A stretch of 23,753 bases of DNA from a virus. Shown here one piece after another: positions 6,277 to 13,920 of the stretch. A program made the translations under genes and the position numbers. The first letter of the stretch is position 1. Each line of letters opens with the position of its first letter. The notes below the pieces were generated by a model. The model saw nothing but the letters and a program-made list of their open reading frames with translations, was not told where the DNA came from and searched no databases. The DNA lies in the IMG/VR virus record IMGVR_UViG_3300035145_000795, positions 1 through 23,753 of that record; one strand, given 5' to 3'.

Positions 6277-6893
6277 CAGAGATCTCCTGCCCGACGATTC
6301 TCGGAGTAGTAAGCATCGAAGGTGCCTTCAGGATAACGCTTCGACAGTTTATCGATGTTACGATCCAGGACCTCTTCCAAAGAGATATCCAGTGCCATAC
6401 ATGCCTGAGCAACATACCACATGACATCGCCCAGTTCGATCTTCAGATGATCAATGTTTGCAGCATCCCAAGGTTTGCCTTGGAAGGCGATCTTCTTAAC
6501 GATCTCCATAAACTCACCACCCTCTGCAGAGATACCGACGGCAGCGGTTAACAGACGCTCAATAGCACAACCATTCGCTTTCAGTGCAGCAACACGAGCG
6601 ATGAACTGTGCATTATCCTTAGAGGGGGCACTAGTAACCTGATCAACGAACTCAATATAACGGTCGCCACGGGGAGCAGTGCTAGGAGTTACGACGACAT
6701 TGGGAGCAACGGGTTCTGGTTGTTGAGGAACAGCACCCTGTTGACTAGTAGGATCTTCAGGATTGTCCCGCCATGCGTTCACAACCTCAGCATCACCAGG
6801 TTCTGCTTCCCAAAACTCTTTAGGACGGTTAGGACGACGAGGGGGAATAGGTTGAGGCACCTCATTATTGAGGGCATTCGTATTCATTGGCAT
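6276..6893 (-). CDS. mazG: MazG-like nucleotide pyrophosphohydrolase with long N-terminal extension, 205 aa
   Basis: The MazG fold is at residues 90-195. SAEGGEFMEIVKK holds Glu124 and Glu127, and KIELGDVMWYVAQ holds Glu153 and Asp156; together they make the Mg-binding site of the EExxE...ExxD type. These enzymes cut NTPs or dNTPs to the monophosphate and pyrophosphate. Published work on cyanophage MazG points to dGTP and dCTP rather than ppGpp, which would help recycle nucleotides from the GC-richer host DNA. The first 85 residues are an unusual Pro-rich, disordered extension (PQPIPPRRPNRP; PQQPEPVAP). It starts 2 nt after the upstream stop, and a second ATG two codons on is also possible. 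Confidence 0.85.
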   Translation of the reverse strand: MPMNTNALNNEVPQPIPPRRPNRPKEFWEAEPGDAEVVNAWRDNPEDPTSQQGAVPQQPEPVAPNVVVTPSTAPRGDRYIEFVDQVTSAPSKDNAQFIARVAALKANGCAIERLLTAAVGISAEGGEFMEIVKKIAFQGKPWDAANIDHLKIELGDVMWYVAQACMALDISLEEVLDRNIDKLSKRYPEGTFDAYYSENRRAGDL

Positions 6894-6895
6894 GA

Positions 6896-7762
6896 CTAAT
6901 CACAAATAATTTTTGTTTTCTTTGGATGGAAGTTGTGGATTTTGTCTAGTTGGAAAAACTCCCAAGCGTATGACACATCTTCCAAATGGTTGTCTTCAAA
7001 ATCTAGATCTTCTGGATATGCACCGAGGAACCCAGCAATGGTTACTCTATCATGTCCAGTGAACCAATGAGGTTCCATGTATGGATTGTGAAGATAGTGA
7101 GTTGGATATGCTACAAGACTATTATAGTCTATGTTGACGATTTCTTCAAGCTTATACTGCTCAAAATCTTTGATCTGGAACCAAGTATTACCACGAGCAT
7201 CCTTGGTGCCGAGGATATAATCGTTAAGTTTTTCGACCGCAGAGTCGTCATTAAAACTAAAATCTAATTTAGATTTTTTACCATCGAAAGACCAAAACCC
7301 AGTTTGTACCAGATGCTGTCTCTCCTTTGTAAGACCGATATTGAATGCAATCTGAGGAGCTTTTACAAAATCTCCACCAGGAACATCTGTATGAGGAAAT
7401 GCAGAGAGAAGATTATCTAATGGCATGTCACCATTAAAACAATTACCATTAATAGAGTGAAGTTTTAATGCCTTCACACCAAGAAGAGACTGGAACGGTG
7501 CCAAGATTGGTGCAGCAAACCAATCCATTACCTCCTCGTGAAAATATAATGACTTACCTGGTCTAATAAGTTCTTCAGCCATTACTTCATTTGTACCATT
7601 CTCCCACCAATGACCCTTACTAAAGAACTCAGTAATTGCATCAGGATTAGTAAAGAAGTCTCTAGCAATTAATACAGGGATATCCCCAAGGTATTTAAAC
7701 TCTACCTTGAGAGGATTTATCTCACAGATATCCTGCCAGTCGTTGTTACTGTTTCGTATCAT
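6896..7762 (-). CDS. DUF6445-like / 2OG-Fe(II) oxygenase-like protein, 288 aa
   Basis: Residues 121-128 read AFPHTDVP, an HxD pair (His124, Asp126) as in the iron site of 2OG oxygenases. Later, AYPTHYLHNPY holds His222 and His225, one of which could be the distal iron ligand, and HDRVTIAGFLG holds Arg239 as a possible 2OG anchor. This is the pattern I associate with the DUF6445 family; its substrate is not known. The start codon touches the gp41 frame by TAATG, reading gp41 first. It sits between the helicase and mazG, so it is likely made with the replication genes. The oxygenase call rests on motif layout alone. Confidence 0.65.
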   Translation of the reverse strand: MIRNSNNDWQDICEINPLKVEFKYLGDIPVLIARDFFTNPDAITEFFSKGHWWENGTNEVMAEELIRPGKSLYFHEEVMDWFAAPILAPFQSLLGVKALKLHSINGNCFNGDMPLDNLLSAFPHTDVPGGDFVKAPQIAFNIGLTKERQHLVQTGFWSFDGKKSKLDFSFNDDSAVEKLNDYILGTKDARGNTWFQIKDFEQYKLEEIVNIDYNSLVAYPTHYLHNPYMEPHWFTGHDRVTIAGFLGAYPEDLDFEDNHLEDVSYAWEFFQLDKIHNFHPKKTKIICD

Positions 7763-9141
7763 TAGAAATTCAACTTTGCAAACTTGTTCTTCATACCATT
7801 AGTAGAAGGAGGTTCATACTCTTCTTCCTGCCCACTGTCTAGAAGATCTCCACCCTGGGACTGCTCACAATCATACAGTCTCATTTTAGAACGGTCAATT
7901 CCAACTACAAATCTCTTATTAACTGATAGATCGTTGTAACGATTCTTCAGTTGCTTCACCATAATTTGTCCCAGTTCTTCGAGCTCTTCAGTAGAAATAA
8001 GGGCAAACATAAGATCAGCAGTAGCAGGGAGACCAAAGGACTCAGAGGTATCAGTAAGCTCAACATCAGAGCTACCATAACCAGAACGAGTGGTCTGCGT
8101 GGCAGAAACGATAGGGACTCCTGCTTCAACAGCCAACCCTCTAAGCTCCTCAGCAATAGCTTTGATATAGCTATATGAATTGACATTACCGTTGCCGCGA
8201 TATCGTGAGGAAGCGCATATATTAAGGTAATCAATGAAAATAATATCAGGTCTAAATGACTTCTTAAGTGCAAGCTCATTAAGAAGTGCTTTAAAATGTC
8301 CACTGTGGGCACTCGCAGTAGGATACTCTTTAATAATTAGCTGACCTTGAGTCTTTTGTGAGAGTTTCGTAACCTTATTCTCGAACATTACCTTAGGCAG
8401 TTCAGCAATGTCTTTGATATTTACATTGAGGAGGTTCGCGTCAATCCGTTCAGCAATTCTGACCTCCGCCATCTCAAGAGTGATGTAGAGAACATTCTTC
8501 CCCTGCAAGAGGACGGAGCTAGCCATGTGGCACATGAATAGAGACTTGCCGACACCTGTACCAGCAAGAGCGACATTGAGAGTCTTATTAGGGAGACCAC
8601 CCTTTGTGATCTTGTTAAAGAATTCAAGGTCGAATGGGATCTTATCTTCTTGCTTGTGATAGGACTCATAGCGTTGTTCGTAGTCTTCTAGGTAGTCGTG
8701 CCCAACATGGTTGTCAAAGCAAACCGACAGAGCATCGCTGAGGATACTCGGGATTGCATCTCTGCCCTTCTTCTCATCCTTGCCGTCGGCAATACGAATG
8801 GATTCCATGAGCGCAAGATATATAGCACGATCCCTGCACCACTTTTCTGTAGCATCGAATAACCAATCGTTGTTGATGTCATCATCGATCAACAGCGGGA
8901 GGATTGCTCTAATGTCTTTAAACTCTTGTTCAGTAAGATCTTCTCTATTTGAAATCTCAATCTGTAGAATCTCAGGAGTGGGAAGTTTATCGTACTGGGA
9001 GATAAAGTCAATAATCTCTTCGCAGATAACCTTCTCCGTTCTCAGTTCAAAGTATTCAAGGTTAATGAATGGGACAACTTTTCTAGCGTAGTCTTCATTA
9101 TAAACAAGATTCTTGAGGACTGTGATCTCAATTTTTTCCAT
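7762..9141 (-). CDS. 41: DNA primase-helicase subunit gp41 (DnaB-type), 459 aa
   Basis: This is the replicative helicase that moves 5' to 3' on the lagging strand and recruits the primase. Residues 1-150 are the N-terminal helical domain. The RecA-like motor has Walker A GTGVGKS at 194-200, LYITLEMAEVRIAERI after it, Walker B IIFIDYLN at 300-307 and a VSATQTTRSGY sensor loop. The length is close to T4 gp41 (475 aa). The start overlaps the end of uvsX by 14 nt, so the two are translated together, as expected for partners in recombination-driven replication. The C-terminus is acidic and ends FAKLNF. Confidence 0.93.
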   Translation of the reverse strand: MEKIEITVLKNLVYNEDYARKVVPFINLEYFELRTEKVICEEIIDFISQYDKLPTPEILQIEISNREDLTEQEFKDIRAILPLLIDDDINNDWLFDATEKWCRDRAIYLALMESIRIADGKDEKKGRDAIPSILSDALSVCFDNHVGHDYLEDYEQRYESYHKQEDKIPFDLEFFNKITKGGLPNKTLNVALAGTGVGKSLFMCHMASSVLLQGKNVLYITLEMAEVRIAERIDANLLNVNIKDIAELPKVMFENKVTKLSQKTQGQLIIKEYPTASAHSGHFKALLNELALKKSFRPDIIFIDYLNICASSRYRGNGNVNSYSYIKAIAEELRGLAVEAGVPIVSATQTTRSGYGSSDVELTDTSESFGLPATADLMFALISTEELEELGQIMVKQLKNRYNDLSVNKRFVVGIDRSKMRLYDCEQSQGGDLLDSGQEEEYEPPSTNGMKNKFAKLNF

Positions 9142-10135
9142 AACTAAATTCTTTCACGGCAATTTTATCAAGTTCAATCATCACATCATCCGTGAAGTAT
9201 TTCTCAGGATTCTTATAGATCTCTTTAGCGTAAACTTTCTTGCCGTTAATCTCGTAGCGACCTGCTACATTCTTCCAAAGTCCACCGATCTCACCGAGTT
9301 CAAGAAGACCAAAATATCTATCAAGACCACGCTCATCGTAATAAAGACGCACTGTAACTTCATTATTCTCTTTACTCAGACGCGACTTAGCAGTCTTAGC
9401 TTTGATAAGATTGCCGACCACTTCTGTTCCATCCTTCTCTTTTTTCTTGCTGAGATAGATGATTGTAGACGCTGCATACTTGAGGCCACTGCCTCCTCCC
9501 ATTTCTTTGGTAGGTACATAAGATCCGATGACATCGTAGGTGTGGTTGGTAACAATCATTGGAATGTTTGCCTGCCCCAGTTTCAGGGTGAGCATACGGA
9601 ACGCACCTTTTACAAGTTGGGATTTAGTCATATCCCGAACCTGCTTGTCGTTGAGAGCGTCGGTAATCTCTTTCTCAGTCGAAAGCATCCCCAGTGAGTC
9701 TAGCACAAACATACAAGGTCTGCGCTCCTCTTCAGGTTTTTTTAAGTATATATCGACTGCCTTCAGTGCTTTGCTACGAAAGTCTTCAATTGTTACAACA
9801 TTCAGAACAACTACCCGATCAAGATCGATGTCCCGATCTGCGAGGAGAGTCTTTGTAACAGCGGCTTCAGTGTCAAAATATAGACAATAACCATCGGGAT
9901 TAGTATCCAAGAAATTTTTGACGACAGCGAGGCTGAAGAAAGTTTTGCCAGTAGAAGACTCGCCAGCAATGGCAGTAATCTTATTCCCAGATACACCACC
10001 AAAAATACTACCTGAACACAGTCCGTTAAAAATGTACGAACCTGTGTCAACATATGTCTCAGTCTCGTCAATATCCCGTGCGAGTTGTGTGTACTCATCG
10101 CCAATCTCTTTTACGATGTCTTTTAGAAAGTCCAT
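9128..10135 (-). CDS. uvsX: UvsX RecA-like recombinase, 335 aa
   Basis: UvsX coats single-stranded DNA and drives strand exchange for recombination-dependent replication and repair. Walker A is GESSTGKT at 58-65, the catalytic Glu lies in LYFDTEAA near 85-92, and Walker B is CMFVLDSLG at 141-149. MIVTNHTYDVIG and the GGGSGLKYAAS loop match the L1/L2 DNA-binding region of RecA. The size is somewhat below T4 UvsX (391 aa), which fits the shorter C-terminus of marine homologues. It has its own extended -10 promoter in the 30-nt gap after gene 43 and overlaps gene 41 at its 3' end. Confidence 0.94.
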   Translation of the reverse strand: MDFLKDIVKEIGDEYTQLARDIDETETYVDTGSYIFNGLCSGSIFGGVSGNKITAIAGESSTGKTFFSLAVVKNFLDTNPDGYCLYFDTEAAVTKTLLADRDIDLDRVVVLNVVTIEDFRSKALKAVDIYLKKPEEERRPCMFVLDSLGMLSTEKEITDALNDKQVRDMTKSQLVKGAFRMLTLKLGQANIPMIVTNHTYDVIGSYVPTKEMGGGSGLKYAASTIIYLSKKKEKDGTEVVGNLIKAKTAKSRLSKENNEVTVRLYYDERGLDRYFGLLELGEIGGLWKNVAGRYEINGKKVYAKEIYKNPEKYFTDDVMIELDKIAVKEFSYGKN

Positions 10136-10156
10136 GAAGTTACCAGTAGTGACAAT

Positions 10157-10165
10157 ATTATAGCA
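10157..10165 (-). promoter_or_regulatory. Extended -10 promoter TGCTATAAT ahead of uvsX
   Basis: The minus strand reads TGATGCTATAATATTG, where the TGA is the stop of gene 43. TGnTATAAT is the extended -10 form used by host sigma70-type polymerase without a -35 box. The same nine bases occur at 13285-13293. Confidence 0.65.
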
Positions 10166-12661
10166 TCACACGAAGAAATTCTCCAGTGTATTTGCCTTTT
10201 CGATACTCCATCCAACCGATTCAATGATGATCTTCATCGGTTCTAGGAATGCCTTTTCAAACTGCAGATCATAGTCCACATATTTAGTTATACCAAGTTC
10301 TTTTGGGAAGTCTTGTATGAAGGATATTACATTCTCATGGAACTTATTAGGTTTCTTGAGATAGCAGAACTTGATCTTCTCTCCGTTCTGAATAAGAGAA
10401 TACTTATTCATAAGACCATACTCTTTGATGTAGTGATTAAAGAGTAATGCACCACGACAATGAATCGGTGTGCCCTTTACATAGATGTCTGCATGTGATT
10501 TGTACTTAACAACATCACTTACTGACCGTGGGAAAGAGATCTGCTCTGGTGGCAGAGTTTTAAACTTCTTACGAGAGTCTTCAATAAAGTCGATGAGGTC
10601 ATCCTCTGTCTGACTCATCATGATCTTGAGGGCAGACTTAATCATCTCCCTACAAGGGGCAGGTGTTGACGACTTTACTGCCTCAATACCCATCATTTTC
10701 AGTTTGGGTTCATTATATTGAACACCCTCACTGTTCCATACATTTAGAATATATCTCTTCTTAGCAGTCCAAATACCACGCTCGGCGATATTCTCCCGCT
10801 TCATTTGCATCTTTTGATCATACGCCGAAACATACGCTGCCAGATCTTGATATGATGATTCGATAAAAGGTTCCAGTTTCTCCTGGCAGATCTTGTCAAG
10901 TACGCCCACAATTGCTGTTTTATCATTAGACTTATTACTAAAAAATTTAGTAACAAGAGGTCCAAGATTAAGATAGATTGAGTCGGTATCGCTAGCGATG
11001 ACATAATCTTCGCCTTCCGTCTGCAAAAGTCTATTTAGATATTCGTTCATTTTGTTCTCGATCCAGCGAATCGAGACCTGACCAGACAAAGTGATCGCTT
11101 CAGCGTTTGCTAGTTTGTAATACCTGAAGTATTGATTACCAATAGCACCATAAGCAGAGTTAAGAGAAATCTTTTTCGCCATTTGAATGTTGTTACATCT
11201 GGCGATCTCTTTTTCAAGTGCAACAGTAGGAGTCTTCTCGTACTCCTGCTTTGCGGCAAGCATCTTTTTCTTAAAGATAACACGGTCGCCATACATCTTC
11301 TCCATCAATTCTGGCAAAAACCCACGCTTGTCCTTACGATACATTGCACCGTTAGCACAGACAGCGTAGTCCTTGTACATCTCAAAACTTATTTGCTCAC
11401 CAAGTATCTTATCAACGCTGGCTGTGGGATGCCTCTCATCGAGAATTGTCTCTGGTGAGATATTGTACTGCATAATAAGGTGAGGGTACAGGCTATTAAG
11501 GTCAAAGCTGACCACCCAATCATATACCCCAGGAACTGGTTCCTTAACATACGCGCCCGCATACTTTTCATCCTTATCAGACTTTTCCTTAGGAGGAATA
11601 ACAATGTTTTTCTTTTTCAGGTAGTTGTAGATGATGGCATCCCACATCCGTACCTGATAGAAAACATCATTATAGTTCACCTTGGCTTCATATGCCATAG
11701 TCAGAGCGAGCTCGATCAACTTCATCTTACCTTCAAGACGGTCTACGAGCTCCACATCGATGATGTTGTATTCTACGAACTTCTTCCACCCATTTGTGTA
11801 GAAATCTTGGAAGGTGTCAAACTCAGAGTGATCAAGTTTCTGCTGACCCAGTTCTACACTGGCGATATGGTCTAGACGATAAGATTCTTGGTTTGTATAA
11901 GTAAATTTCTTGTACAGATCAAGGTAATCTAGTTGTGTAACACCACCAATATCATAGAAAACTTGCTTACGACCCTTAATAAAGACCTCTTTTTGAGTCA
12001 CAAGACCCCATGGAGACAGTCTCTTGGCAAGTTTTTCTCCTAGAACACGGTCCAAACGCTTGGCGATGAACGGCATGTCGAACAGTTGGATGTTCCATCC
12101 AGTAATGATGTCTGGAGTATGGTCGATCCACCAGGTAATGAATGCATTCAGCAGATCACGCTCATTATTGAACTGGAGATACCTTAGGTTGTCTTTGTGG
12201 ACCTTGAAAGGACCCTGACCCCAGGTAATAATCTCCTTCGTAGCACTATCTTGGATAGTAATGAGCAGGATTTCCTGGTCAGCAGACTCGACATCGGGAA
12301 ATCCATTCTCAGAACGAGTCTCGATGTCGATTGTATACAGGCGAATCTTACCAATATCAAACTTAATCTCGTCCTGAGGGTACTTATCAGAAATATACTG
12401 ATAGATAAACCGCTCATTGCCGTAGATCTTGAAGTTCTCTACGCTTTCATACTTTTTGATGAACTCTCTAGACTCTCGAACAGATCCAGGGCGAATTGCT
12501 TCAACATACTCGCCTTCCAAAGTCCTATAGTTAGTAGGTTTGCCCGAAGGAACGAACAAAGTGGGCGAATATTTCTCACGGAACTGAAAATACTCACCAC
12601 GATCATAGCCACGAACGAGGAAACTATCCCCGATCATTTGCACATTAGTATAGAACTTCAT
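10166..12661 (-). CDS. 43: DNA polymerase gp43 (family B, with 3'-5' exonuclease), 831 aa
   Basis: The main phage replicase. Exonuclease motifs: IDIET at 111-115 (Asp112, Glu114, the same numbers as in T4), GWNIQLFDMPF at 188-198 and YNIIDVELV at 298-306. Polymerase motifs: A, DLNSLYP at 387-393; B, KKISLNSAYG at 496-505; C, DTDS at 558-561. All catalytic residues are present. It is shorter than T4 gp43 (898 aa). The hydrophobic C-terminal tip (NTLENFFV) is placed where T4 gp43 contacts the sliding clamp. The gene follows two small related genes and is 6 nt after the nearer one. The frame is intact, with no intron or split as known in some phage polymerases. Confidence 0.96.
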   Translation of the reverse strand: MKFYTNVQMIGDSFLVRGYDRGEYFQFREKYSPTLFVPSGKPTNYRTLEGEYVEAIRPGSVRESREFIKKYESVENFKIYGNERFIYQYISDKYPQDEIKFDIGKIRLYTIDIETRSENGFPDVESADQEILLITIQDSATKEIITWGQGPFKVHKDNLRYLQFNNERDLLNAFITWWIDHTPDIITGWNIQLFDMPFIAKRLDRVLGEKLAKRLSPWGLVTQKEVFIKGRKQVFYDIGGVTQLDYLDLYKKFTYTNQESYRLDHIASVELGQQKLDHSEFDTFQDFYTNGWKKFVEYNIIDVELVDRLEGKMKLIELALTMAYEAKVNYNDVFYQVRMWDAIIYNYLKKKNIVIPPKEKSDKDEKYAGAYVKEPVPGVYDWVVSFDLNSLYPHLIMQYNISPETILDERHPTASVDKILGEQISFEMYKDYAVCANGAMYRKDKRGFLPELMEKMYGDRVIFKKKMLAAKQEYEKTPTVALEKEIARCNNIQMAKKISLNSAYGAIGNQYFRYYKLANAEAITLSGQVSIRWIENKMNEYLNRLLQTEGEDYVIASDTDSIYLNLGPLVTKFFSNKSNDKTAIVGVLDKICQEKLEPFIESSYQDLAAYVSAYDQKMQMKRENIAERGIWTAKKRYILNVWNSEGVQYNEPKLKMMGIEAVKSSTPAPCREMIKSALKIMMSQTEDDLIDFIEDSRKKFKTLPPEQISFPRSVSDVVKYKSHADIYVKGTPIHCRGALLFNHYIKEYGLMNKYSLIQNGEKIKFCYLKKPNKFHENVISFIQDFPKELGITKYVDYDLQFEKAFLEPMKIIIESVGWSIEKANTLENFFV

Positions 12662-12667
12662 TAAGAA

Positions 12668-12961
12668 TCAGTTTTTGGCAATCAATTCATTGTATGCTTC
12701 CAGGATTTCAATCTCTGGATCGACCAATGTCAGTATAGCATCAGAAGAGATACGACACTGGTTCTGAGAGGTCAGATGTTTACCTGGCCACCTGCGAACA
12801 CGCTTTGTCCAATCCTTAGTATCGTCTTCTGGATGGAAAAACTCAACAGGATCAGTCAATTCGCAATCAGGTTCACCAAGTTCTGCATTAACTTCTCTAA
12901 TTTTGGTGATTAAAACCTTGTAATCGTTCTTAAATACAAGGATTTTGACTACTGAACTCAT
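12668..12961 (-). CDS. Small protein, possible Sm-like fold, paralogue of its upstream neighbour, 97 aa
   Basis: It begins SSVVKILVFKNDYKVLITKI, a beta strand-turn-strand start, and ends ISSDAILTLVDPEIEILEAY. The upstream 101-aa protein has the same plan (IKIAILSDGTQLIADIKEI at the start, INPATVVTIADPIPDLKSMY at the end), so the two look like diverged copies. This pattern resembles short Sm/LSm-like proteins I recall from T4-like cyanophages, but the fold call is an inference. The starts and stops overlap by ATGA, and gene 43 follows by 6 nt. The link to gene 43 could mean a role in replication or in control of its mRNA. Confidence 0.65.
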   Translation of the reverse strand: MSSVVKILVFKNDYKVLITKIREVNAELGEPDCELTDPVEFFHPEDDTKDWTKRVRRWPGKHLTSQNQCRISSDAILTLVDPEIEILEAYNELIAKN

Positions 12962-13263
12962 TTGTCAAGGTCTCCGTACATGGATTTTAGGTCAGGAATC
13001 GGGTCTGCAATGGTTACAACAGTCGCAGGATTGATCAGATAGTCTGACTCAGCAACAACATCGATCCAGGTTTGCAAACCAACCTTCTTGACTGTGGAAT
13101 TTTGATTACCTGCCTCTTCAGTCAGGGTCATCTCTGGAGTATAGATGACCTCATAAGGTTTTTTGAACAAATATTGATAGTTTTTAGTCTCGGGATCATG
13201 AATCTCTTTGATGTCAGCGATCAACTGAGTGCCATCACTTAGAATTGCAATCTTAATTGACAT
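12958..13263 (-). CDS. Small protein, possible Sm-like fold, first gene of the gene-43 unit, 101 aa
   Basis: Begins MSIKIAILSDGTQLIADIKE, then a KKPYEVIYTPEM segment near 34-45 and the ending VVTIADPIPDLKSMYGDLDK. The order strand, strand, PYEV-type segment, then VVTIADP strand and helix matches a group of short cyanophage proteins that I associate with the Sm fold; this is low-certainty. It is paired with the next gene (ATGA overlap) and preceded by its own promoter and by a terminator, so it starts a new unit that leads into the polymerase. The predicted role, if Sm-like, would be RNA binding. Confidence 0.65.
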   Translation of the reverse strand: MSIKIAILSDGTQLIADIKEIHDPETKNYQYLFKKPYEVIYTPEMTLTEEAGNQNSTVKKVGLQTWIDVVAESDYLINPATVVTIADPIPDLKSMYGDLDK

Positions 13264-13284
13264 GATTAGAACTTACCTTCTAGC

Positions 13285-13293
13285 ATTATAGCA
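13285..13293 (-). promoter_or_regulatory. Extended -10 promoter TGCTATAAT for the gene-43 unit
   Basis: The minus strand reads CATGCTATAATGCTAG, 21 nt before the ATG at 13263 and just after a terminator T-run. It shares nine bases with the uvsX promoter. No consensus -35 box lies 17 nt upstream. Confidence 0.65.
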
Positions 13294-13295
13294 TG

Positions 13296-13316
13296 AAAAA
13301 AGGGCGTTGCCGCCCT
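13296..13316 (-). terminator. Rho-independent terminator after hsp20
   Basis: On the minus strand AGGGCG, loop GCAA, CGCCCT form a 6-bp GC-rich stem that runs into six T. It closes the hsp20 transcript and separates it from the gene-43 unit. Confidence 0.85.
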
Positions 13317-13319
13317 CGC

Positions 13320-13327
13320 TATTTAGA
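13320..13327 (-). promoter_or_regulatory. Late-type promoter variant TCTAAATA over the hsp20 stop
   Basis: The minus strand reads GGTTCTAAATAGCGAGGGCGG. The TAA of the box is the hsp20 stop codon. The terminator stem begins about five bases after the box. Confidence 0.45.
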
Positions 13328-13763
13328 ACCAGTCCTTACGCTTGTGCGCTTCTGGAACAATTTTTCCTAGGATCACTGTCAAGAGACCATCCTCAAAGGT
13401 CACATCCCTAACCTCTGTATCATCCGAGAGAGTCCACACCCGCGTAAAGGATCTCTGAGCTAATCCTTTATGCATGTACTCTGTTCCACTCTCTTTGTCC
13501 TCTTTCTGACCCTCCACGAAGAGTTTGCCATCTTGAGTATAGACAAATACTTCTTTCTTCTTAAATCCAGCCAGGGCGACTTCTAGTCTACTCTCCACGC
13601 TGCTGACTTGGATCAGGTTGTAAGGTGGATAATTTGTGGTAGTCTCATGCAACCGATCAAAGATACGGTCAAAATAACCATCCATACCAATACTGTTGCG
13701 ATTTAGTTTCTCCAACAGCTGGTTCATGTTCGCGACATTGTACCGCTCTAGTGCGCTTGTCAT
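13323..13763 (-). CDS. hsp20: Small heat shock protein Hsp20, 146 aa
   Basis: An ATP-independent chaperone that holds unfolding proteins. The alpha-crystallin domain spans about 48-133: VSSVESRLEVALAGFKKKEV, VYTQDGKLFVEGQK and the closing motif VTFEDGLLTVILG at 121-133. The C-terminal tail has KIVPEA in the place of the IxI/V contact motif that builds oligomers. Hsp20 is common in T4-like cyanophages, where it may protect photosystem or virion proteins. The ribosome binding site AAAAGGAG is 8 nt from the ATG. A weak hairpin covers it. The gene has its own promoter signals and a terminator, so it is a one-gene unit. Confidence 0.92.
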   Translation of the reverse strand: MTSALERYNVANMNQLLEKLNRNSIGMDGYFDRIFDRLHETTTNYPPYNLIQVSSVESRLEVALAGFKKKEVFVYTQDGKLFVEGQKEDKESGTEYMHKGLAQRSFTRVWTLSDDTEVRDVTFEDGLLTVILGKIVPEAHKRKDWF

Positions 13764-13770
13764 CTGTACT

Positions 13771-13788
13771 TCTCCTTTTAAAGCGAGA
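13771..13788 (-). promoter_or_regulatory. Weak hairpin over the hsp20 ribosome binding site (possible RNA thermometer)
   Basis: TCTC, GC bulge, TT pairs with AA, G bulge, GAGA on the minus strand, so that the GGAG of the Shine-Dalgarno sequence is partly paired. A short hairpin with an unequal internal loop is how the Synechocystis hsp17 thermometer works. Confidence 0.3.
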
Positions 13789-13797
13789 TATGATTGT

Positions 13798-13818
13798 GTG
13801 GATCCTTACGGCATCCAC
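13798..13818 (-). promoter_or_regulatory. Stem-loop in the hsp20 leader
   Basis: GTGGAT and ATCCAC form a 6-bp stem, and CC/GG inside it can add two pairs beside a one-base bulge. It lies between the hsp20 promoter signals and the ribosome binding site, so it would be in the leader RNA. Confidence 0.4.
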
Positions 13819-13821
13819 TAC

Positions 13822-13839
13822 TATTTAACCATATTAGCA
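13822..13839 (-). promoter_or_regulatory. Promoter signals ahead of hsp20
   Basis: The minus strand reads TGCTAATATGGTTAAATAG. TGCTAATAT is an extended -10 box with one or two changes (13831-13839), and GTTAAATA is close to the late box (13822-13829). Both lie just after a strong terminator. Confidence 0.45.
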
Positions 13840-13841
13840 TT

Positions 13842-13867
13842 AAAAAGGGGGGTCGGTAAACCCCCCT
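13842..13867 (-). terminator. Rho-independent terminator between regA and hsp20
   Basis: On the minus strand GGGGGGT, loop TTACCG, ACCCCCC form a 7-bp stem followed by five T. It ends transcripts from the regA side. Confidence 0.88.
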
Positions 13868-13920
13868 AACGGTAGCGTGTTTTCCGTATGTAGCGTGTCG
13901 CGCACGAAAAGGCGACGAAC
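13842..13920 (-). ncRNA. Candidate small RNA between a late box and a terminator
   Basis: About 75 nt with no open frame lie between the late box CATAAATA (13921-13928) and a strong terminator. The stretch holds a GTCGC/GCGAC stem (13897-13916) and two copies of ACACGCTAC set 18 nt apart (13872-13880 and 13890-13898). A transcript from the late box would be a short structured RNA of about 70 nt. It could also be only an intergenic leader or an operator. Confidence 0.3.

Noticed and set aside
9113-9697. Plus-strand open frame of 194 codons opposite uvsX and the start of gene 41
   Set aside because: It is the mirror of intact, clearly recognised minus-strand genes; the protein has no known motif, and no promoter or ribosome site is in front of it.
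11035-11048. Late-box-like TATTTAG inside gene 43 and a similar one in the CobS-like gene
   Set aside because: They fall in the middle of long coding regions with no gene start nearby, so chance is the better explanation.
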